A stretch of 26,770 nt of DNA from assembly GCF_002479325.1 (NCBI RefSeq), contig NZ_DLMO01000029.1, positions 1-26,770 on the forward strand, written 5' to 3'. The position numbers and the translations under genes are program-made. Below the pieces are notes generated by a model. It saw only the letters and a list, made by a program, of their open reading frames with translations. It was not told the origin of the DNA and did no database searches. Below, in pieces: positions 23,127 through 26,770 of this stretch (the stretch's first letter is position 1; each line of letters begins with the position of its first letter). Origin of the DNA: Brevundimonas sp. UBA7534 (GTDB taxonomy: Bacteria > Pseudomonadota > Alphaproteobacteria > Caulobacterales > Caulobacteraceae).

Positions 23127-23836
23127 GAAACCGCCGGCAGATCTTCGGCGCGCGACGCGTCCAGATAGCGGGCGGCGGTCGGCTTCAAATCGGCGTCCAG
23201 GTCGATCTCCAGCGGATTGCCGGTCGGAATCTCCACGCCGACGATCTTGTCGTCCGGCACCGCGAACAGCAGCTTGACGATGGCCCGCAGCGAATTGCCG
23301 TGGGCGGCGATCAGCACGTCTTCGCCGGCCTTGAGGCGCGGCGCGATCTCTTCGTCCCAATAGGGCTTCACCCGGTCCAGGGTGGTCTTCAGGCTTTCGG
23401 TGTCGGGGATGGCCTTGCCGGCGTAGCGGGGGTCGGCGGTGAAGTCGAACTCGCCCCCGGGCGCCAGCGGGGGTGGCGGCACGTCATAGGAGCGGCGCCA
23501 GACCTTGACCTGGTCCTCGCCGTGCTTCTCGGCCGTCTCGGCCTTGTTGAGGCCGGTCAGGCCGCCGTAGTGGCGCTCGTTCAGGCGCCAGTCCTCGATC
23601 ACCGGAACGTCCTTCAGGCCGGCCGACTGCAGCGCCAGGGCGCCGGTGCGTTTGGCGCGGGTCAGGACCGAGGTGAACATCACCGCCGGCTTGAATCCCG
23701 CCTGGGCGATCAGTTCTCCGCCGCGCCGGGCCTGGGCCTCGCCCTCGTCGGTCAGATCGACGTCGACCCAGCCGGTGAAGCGGTTTTCGAGGTTCCACTG
23801 GCTCTGGCCGTGGCGAAGCAGGATCAGGCGGGGCAT
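23123..23836 (-). CDS. gpmA: 2,3-bisphosphoglycerate-dependent phosphoglycerate mutase
   Basis: This glycolytic/gluconeogenic enzyme interconverts 3- and 2-phosphoglycerate through a phosphohistidine. The product is 237 residues, in line with the family. It begins MPRLILLRHGQSQWNLENRF with phospho-acceptor H9, followed by TGWVDVDLTDEGEAQARRGG, the acid/base E87 in RLNERHYGGLTGLNK, and the second histidine H179 in IAAHGNSLRA. The ATG at 23836 follows GGAGA by seven bases. The stop overlaps the RibD-like start (ATGA), so the two are cotranscribed. All catalytic residues are present. Confidence 0.96.
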   Translation of the reverse strand: MPRLILLRHGQSQWNLENRFTGWVDVDLTDEGEAQARRGGELIAQAGFKPAVMFTSVLTRAKRTGALALQSAGLKDVPVIEDWRLNERHYGGLTGLNKAETAEKHGEDQVKVWRRSYDVPPPPLAPGGEFDFTADPRYAGKAIPDTESLKTTLDRVKPYWDEEIAPRLKAGEDVLIAAHGNSLRAIVKLLFAVPDDKIVGVEIPTGNPLEIDLDADLKPTAARYLDASRAEDLPAVS

Positions 23837-23862
23837 GGGCGTCTCCGGGAGGCGGTGGTTCG

Positions 23863-23891
23863 GGCGTAGGCCGCCGTCTTGAACCGGTCAA
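23863..23891 (-). promoter_or_regulatory. Candidate promoter of gpmA
   Basis: On the minus strand TTGACC (23891-23886), 17 bases, TACGCC (23868-23863). The -35 is strong and the -10 weak. The predicted leader is about 20 bases and contains the GGAG ribosome site. It is divergent from the microprotein promoter at 23944-23973. Confidence 0.4.
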
Positions 23892-23943
23892 GTTTTCGCA
23901 AGGCGGCGTTCGCGAGCGGAGCCATATCGCCGATCCTGCGTTG

Positions 23944-23973
23944 TTGCAGCCTGACCGGGGCCGCCGCTATACC
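23944..23973 (+). promoter_or_regulatory. Promoter of the microprotein and phosphohexomutase unit, predicted leaderless
   Basis: TTGCAG (23944-23949), 18 bases, TATACC (23968-23973), within GCTATACC, a close match to the alphaproteobacterial -10. Six bases separate it from the ATG at 23980, so the transcript should begin at the start codon. There is no Shine-Dalgarno sequence. Confidence 0.5.
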
Positions 23974-23979
23974 TTCGCC

Positions 23980-24057
23980 ATGTCCGACCGCCTGTTCTTC
24001 GCGCTGGCCCTGACCGGCGTCGTCCTGATGGTCGCCCTGGCGCTGGTCTGGCCCTGA
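23980..24057 (+). CDS. 25-residue single-helix membrane microprotein
   Basis: A very short open frame starting MSDRLFFALALTGVV and ending ALVWP before a TGA. After four polar residues it is one continuous hydrophobic helix of about 20 residues, with an aromatic W-P at the far end as expected for a membrane-interface anchor. The ATG sits exactly where the promoter at 23944-23973 predicts the transcript start. The phosphomannomutase gene follows after 37 bases on the same strand, with its own AAGGA site. I do not recognise a named family, although small proteins with this style of N-terminus occur in Caulobacterales as I recall. Reality of translation is inferred from promoter geometry and hydropathy. 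Confidence 0.55.
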   Translation: MSDRLFFALALTGVVLMVALALVWP

Positions 24058-24094
24058 AGGCCCCGTCGCCGAAACCGCATTCCCAAGGATCACC

Positions 24095-25594
24095 ATGCTG
24101 AAGCCCCGCCAGGACCTGAAGCCGAACACGGCCGCCTATGAGACGCAGGCGCTGGTCAAGCCGACCGGCTTTCGCGAATACGACGCCCGCTGGATCCTGG
24201 AAAAGGAGATCAACCTGCTGGGTATCCAGGCGCTGGGGCTGGGTCTGGCCACCTATGTCCACGAGATCGGCGTCGAACCCAAGATCGTCACCGGCCACGA
24301 CTTCCGGGGCTATAGCCTCAGCGTCAAGCAGGCGCTGATCCTGGGGCTGCTGGAAGGCGGGATGGAGGTGCTGGACGTCGGCCTGGCCCTGTCGCCGATG
24401 GCCTATTTCGGCCAGTTCGAACTGGATGCGCCCTGCGTGGCCATGGTCACCGCCAGCCACAACGAGAACGGCTGGACCGGCGTGAAGATGGGGGCCAATC
24501 CCCCCCTGACCTTCGGCCCCGACGAGATCGGTCGCCTGAAGGAGATCGTGCTGAACGGCCAGGGCGTGGCGCGCGACGGCGGCAAGCTGGTGCGGGTCGA
24601 GGACTTCCGCGAAAAATACATCGCCGACGTCGCGTCGAAGGTTCAGGTCAAGCGGCCGCTGAAGGTGGTCTGCGCCTGCGGCAACGGCACGGCCGGCGCC
24701 TTCGCCCCCGACGCCCTGCGCCGCATGGGCGTCGAGGTGATCGAGATGGACACCGACCTGGACTTCACCTTCCCCAAGTACAATCCGAACCCCGAGGACC
24801 ACGCCATGCTGGTGCAGATGGCCCAGCGGGTGAAGGAGACGGGCGCCGACCTGGCCCTGGGCTTCGACGGCGACGGCGACCGCTGCGGCGTGGTGGACGA
24901 CACGGGCGAGGAGATCTTCGCCGACAAGATCGGCCTGATGCTGGCGCGCGACCTGTCGGCCATTCACCCGAACAGCACCTTCGTCGTCGATGTGAAGTCG
25001 ACGGGCCTGTACAAGACCGACGAGGTTCTGAAGGCCAACGGCGCCGAGACCGTCTACTGGAAGACGGGCCACAGCTACATCAAGCGCAAGACCGCCGAGA
25101 TCGGCGCCCTTGCCGGGTTCGAGAAGTCGGGCCACTTCTTCATGGCCGGCGAACTGGGCCACGGCTACGACGACGGCCTGGTCGCGGCCGGCGCCGTGCT
25201 GGCCATGCTGGACCGCAATCCGGGCAAGAAGTTGAGCGAGCTGAAGGCGGCCCTGCCGGACGCCTGGACCAGCCTGACCATGAGCCCGCACTGCGACGAC
25301 GAGCTGAAGTACGAGGTGCTGGAGCGGATCGTGAAGGAATATTCCGACCTGGCCGACGCCGGGGGCGAGATCCTGGGCCGCAAGATCGTCGAGGCCATCA
25401 CAGTCAACGGCGTGCGGGTTCACCTGGAGGACGGCTCCTGGGTGCTGGTCCGCGCCTCCTCGAACAAGCCCGAGCTGGTGGTGGTTGTCGAAAGCATGCG
25501 CTCCGAGGACGACATGCGCGACCTGTTCCGCAAGGAAGTGAAGCCGCGCCTGGCCGCCTATCCCGAGATCGGGGCCTTCAACCAGGAAATCTGA
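24095..25594 (+). CDS. Phosphomannomutase/phosphoglucomutase
   Basis: A 499-residue alpha-D-phosphohexomutase that moves phosphate between C6 and C1 of mannose or glucose, supplying sugar nucleotides for polysaccharide and LPS. Four domains are evident. The phosphoserine loop is TASHNENGWTGVK with S121. The metal site is GFDGDGDR (D258, D260, D262). The sugar-specificity loop is EKSGH (343-347), and the phosphate-binding loop is RASSNKPELVV (453-463). The EKSGH form of the loop differs slightly from the GEMSGH of well-studied PMM/PGM. The ATG at 24095 follows AAGGA by six bases. It probably shares a transcript with the microprotein upstream. It could be named manB or algC; the exact substrate preference is not fixed by sequence. 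Confidence 0.93.
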   Translation: MLKPRQDLKPNTAAYETQALVKPTGFREYDARWILEKEINLLGIQALGLGLATYVHEIGVEPKIVTGHDFRGYSLSVKQALILGLLEGGMEVLDVGLALSPMAYFGQFELDAPCVAMVTASHNENGWTGVKMGANPPLTFGPDEIGRLKEIVLNGQGVARDGGKLVRVEDFREKYIADVASKVQVKRPLKVVCACGNGTAGAFAPDALRRMGVEVIEMDTDLDFTFPKYNPNPEDHAMLVQMAQRVKETGADLALGFDGDGDRCGVVDDTGEEIFADKIGLMLARDLSAIHPNSTFVVDVKSTGLYKTDEVLKANGAETVYWKTGHSYIKRKTAEIGALAGFEKSGHFFMAGELGHGYDDGLVAAGAVLAMLDRNPGKKLSELKAALPDAWTSLTMSPHCDDELKYEVLERIVKEYSDLADAGGEILGRKIVEAITVNGVRVHLEDGSWVLVRASSNKPELVVVVESMRSEDDMRDLFRKEVKPRLAAYPEIGAFNQEI

Positions 25595-25616
25595 CGGCCG
25601 GACCGTCTGCCGGCGA

Positions 25617-26770
25617 TCAGTGAATGGCTTCGCCGTGCTGGGTGTAGTCCAGGCCCTCGATCTCCTGCTCCCTGGCGACGCGCAGGCCCGTGGTCAGGCG
25701 GCAGATCGTCAGGACCAGATAGGCGCCGGCCGCGCTCCAGGCGATGACGCCCAGAAGGCCCACGGCCTGTTTCCAGACCGTGGCGCCCTCGGCCAGGGCG
25801 TTGACGCCGGTGGTGGCGAACAGGCCGGTCAGCAGGGCGCCGACGATCCCGCCCACCCCGTGCACCCCGAAGGCGTCCAGACTGTCGTCGTACTTCAGCG
25901 CGCGCTTCAGCCACACCGCCCCGGCGTAGCAGGCCGGGCCGGCGATCAGGCCGATGAAGAAGGCGCCCTTGGGATCGACGAAGCCGGCGGCGGGCGTGAT
26001 GGCGACCAGGCCGCCCACGATGCCGGACAGAAGGCCCAGCAAGGTCGGGCGCCGCCGCTCGATCCATTCGACGATCATCCAGCCGATCGAGGCGCTGGCG
26101 GCGGCCAGCAAGGTGTTGAAGGCGGCGGTGGCGGCCAGGGCGTCCGCGGCGCCGGCCGAGCCGGCGTTGAAGCCCAGCCAGCCGACCAGCAGCAGGCCCG
26201 TGCCGATGGCGCTATAGGCCAGGTTGGCCGGCGCCATGTTGTCGCGTCCGAAGCCGTGGCGCGGCCCCAGCACCAGGGCGCAGACCAGGCCCGTTACCCC
26301 CGCGTTGACGTGAACCACCGCCCCGCCGGCGAAATCCAGCACGCCCAGCGACCCGATCCAGCCGCCGCCCCACACCTGATGGCAGATCGGCGCATAGACG
26401 ATCAGGTGCCACAGGCCGAAGAACAGGACGCTGGCCGAGAACTTCATCCGTTCGGCGAAGGCGCCGGCGATCAGGGCCGGGGTGATGATGGCGAACGTCA
26501 TCTGGAAGCTGACGAACAGCAGTTCCGGCAGACCGGGCAGCAGGCCGTGCGCCGTGCGCATCGTCACGCCGTTCAGGAAGGCCGCCTGCAGGCCGCCGAC
26601 GAAACCGTTTCCGGCGGCCGGTCCGACGCCGAACGACAGGCTGTAGCCGACGATGAACCAGAGCACGGTGACGACGGCGAAGGCGGCCGCCGACTGGGCG
26701 ATGACGCTGATGATGTTCTTCTTCCTGACCATGCCGCCGTAGAACAGGGCCAGGCCCGGCAGGGTCATCA
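25617..26770 (-). CDS. amt: Ammonium transporter (Amt family), 5' end cut by window
   Basis: An inner-membrane trimeric ammonium channel/transporter. About 384 C-terminal residues are visible; the first transmembrane helix and start lie beyond the right edge, since the visible part begins at MTLPGLALFYGGMVRKKN, a helix 1-2 motif. Landmarks are FQMTFAIITPALIAGAFAER (gate phenylalanine), DFAGGAVVHVNAG and FGVHGVGG, carrying the twin pore histidines, and the cytoplasmic tail EIEGLDYTQHGEAIH that regulatory PII proteins contact. A glnK gene, which often lies just upstream, would be outside this window. It is convergent with the phosphohexomutase gene, with 22 bases between the stops. Confidence 0.95.
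   Translation of the reverse strand, partial: MTLPGLALFYGGMVRKKNIISVIAQSAAAFAVVTVLWFIVGYSLSFGVGPAAGNGFVGGLQAAFLNGVTMRTAHGLLPGLPELLFVSFQMTFAIITPALIAGAFAERMKFSASVLFFGLWHLIVYAPICHQVWGGGWIGSLGVLDFAGGAVVHVNAGVTGLVCALVLGPRHGFGRDNMAPANLAYSAIGTGLLLVGWLGFNAGSAGAADALAATAAFNTLLAAASASIGWMIVEWIERRRPTLLGLLSGIVGGLVAITPAAGFVDPKGAFFIGLIAGPACYAGAVWLKRALKYDDSLDAFGVHGVGGIVGALLTGLFATTGVNALAEGATVWKQAVGLLGVIAWSAAGAYLVLTICRLTTGLRVAREQEIEGLDYTQHGEAIH

Noticed and set aside
25593..25614. Small hairpins between phosphohexomutase and amt stops
   Set aside because: Competing 5-bp arms without T tract; too weak to call a terminator.

Overview
The window is GC-rich (roughly two-thirds G+C by eye), densely packed chromosomal DNA from an alphaproteobacterium. 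Gene content and order (sucC-sucD-sucA, a Spinster-type MFS carrier beside a TonB-dependent receptor, TadE/TadG-like genes, an XRE regulator before metK) and the sigma70-like promoters point to Caulobacteraceae, most likely Brevundimonas or a close relative. The genus is inferred from protein style, not from a marker gene. I see no tRNA, rRNA, insertion sequence, CRISPR array or phage gene.

Left part, minus strand (1-7846). Reading leftward: a TonB-dependent receptor with its own terminator, a Spinster-like MFS transporter, sucC and sucD ending in a strong intrinsic terminator, then sucA with its own promoter and running off the left edge. Facing the receptor, on the plus strand, is an overlapping regulator pair: TetR family (8023-8778) and membrane-anchored LytTR family (8775-9536). 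Receptor, carrier and regulators look like one nutrient-uptake locus of unknown substrate.

Middle (9540-17114). A COG3650-type lipoprotein, a solo cytosine-C5 DNA methyltransferase, and a minus-strand ydbH-ynbE-ydbL set (envelope lipid transport) with a fourth small membrane protein attached. After a 376-base intergenic stretch comes a secreted M23 metallopeptidase.

Right part (17118-26770). A two-gene TadE/TadG-like unit, an XRE regulator, metK under a striking AT-rich 20-bp palindrome, a two-module pentapeptide-repeat protein, and gpmA overlapping a shortened RibD-like deaminase by ATGA. A 25-residue membrane microprotein with what looks like a leaderless promoter precedes a phosphomannomutase/phosphoglucomutase. 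The 3' part of an ammonium transporter gene closes the window.

Most of the genes are ordinary core metabolism and envelope functions. The points most worth a second look are the microprotein and its promoter, the recurring promoter geometry that predicts leaderless mRNAs, the metK operator, the RibD-like protein with an eroded reductase half, the fourth gene in the ydbH set, and several convergent gene pairs whose stop codons lie only 3-7 bases apart inside small inverted repeats.
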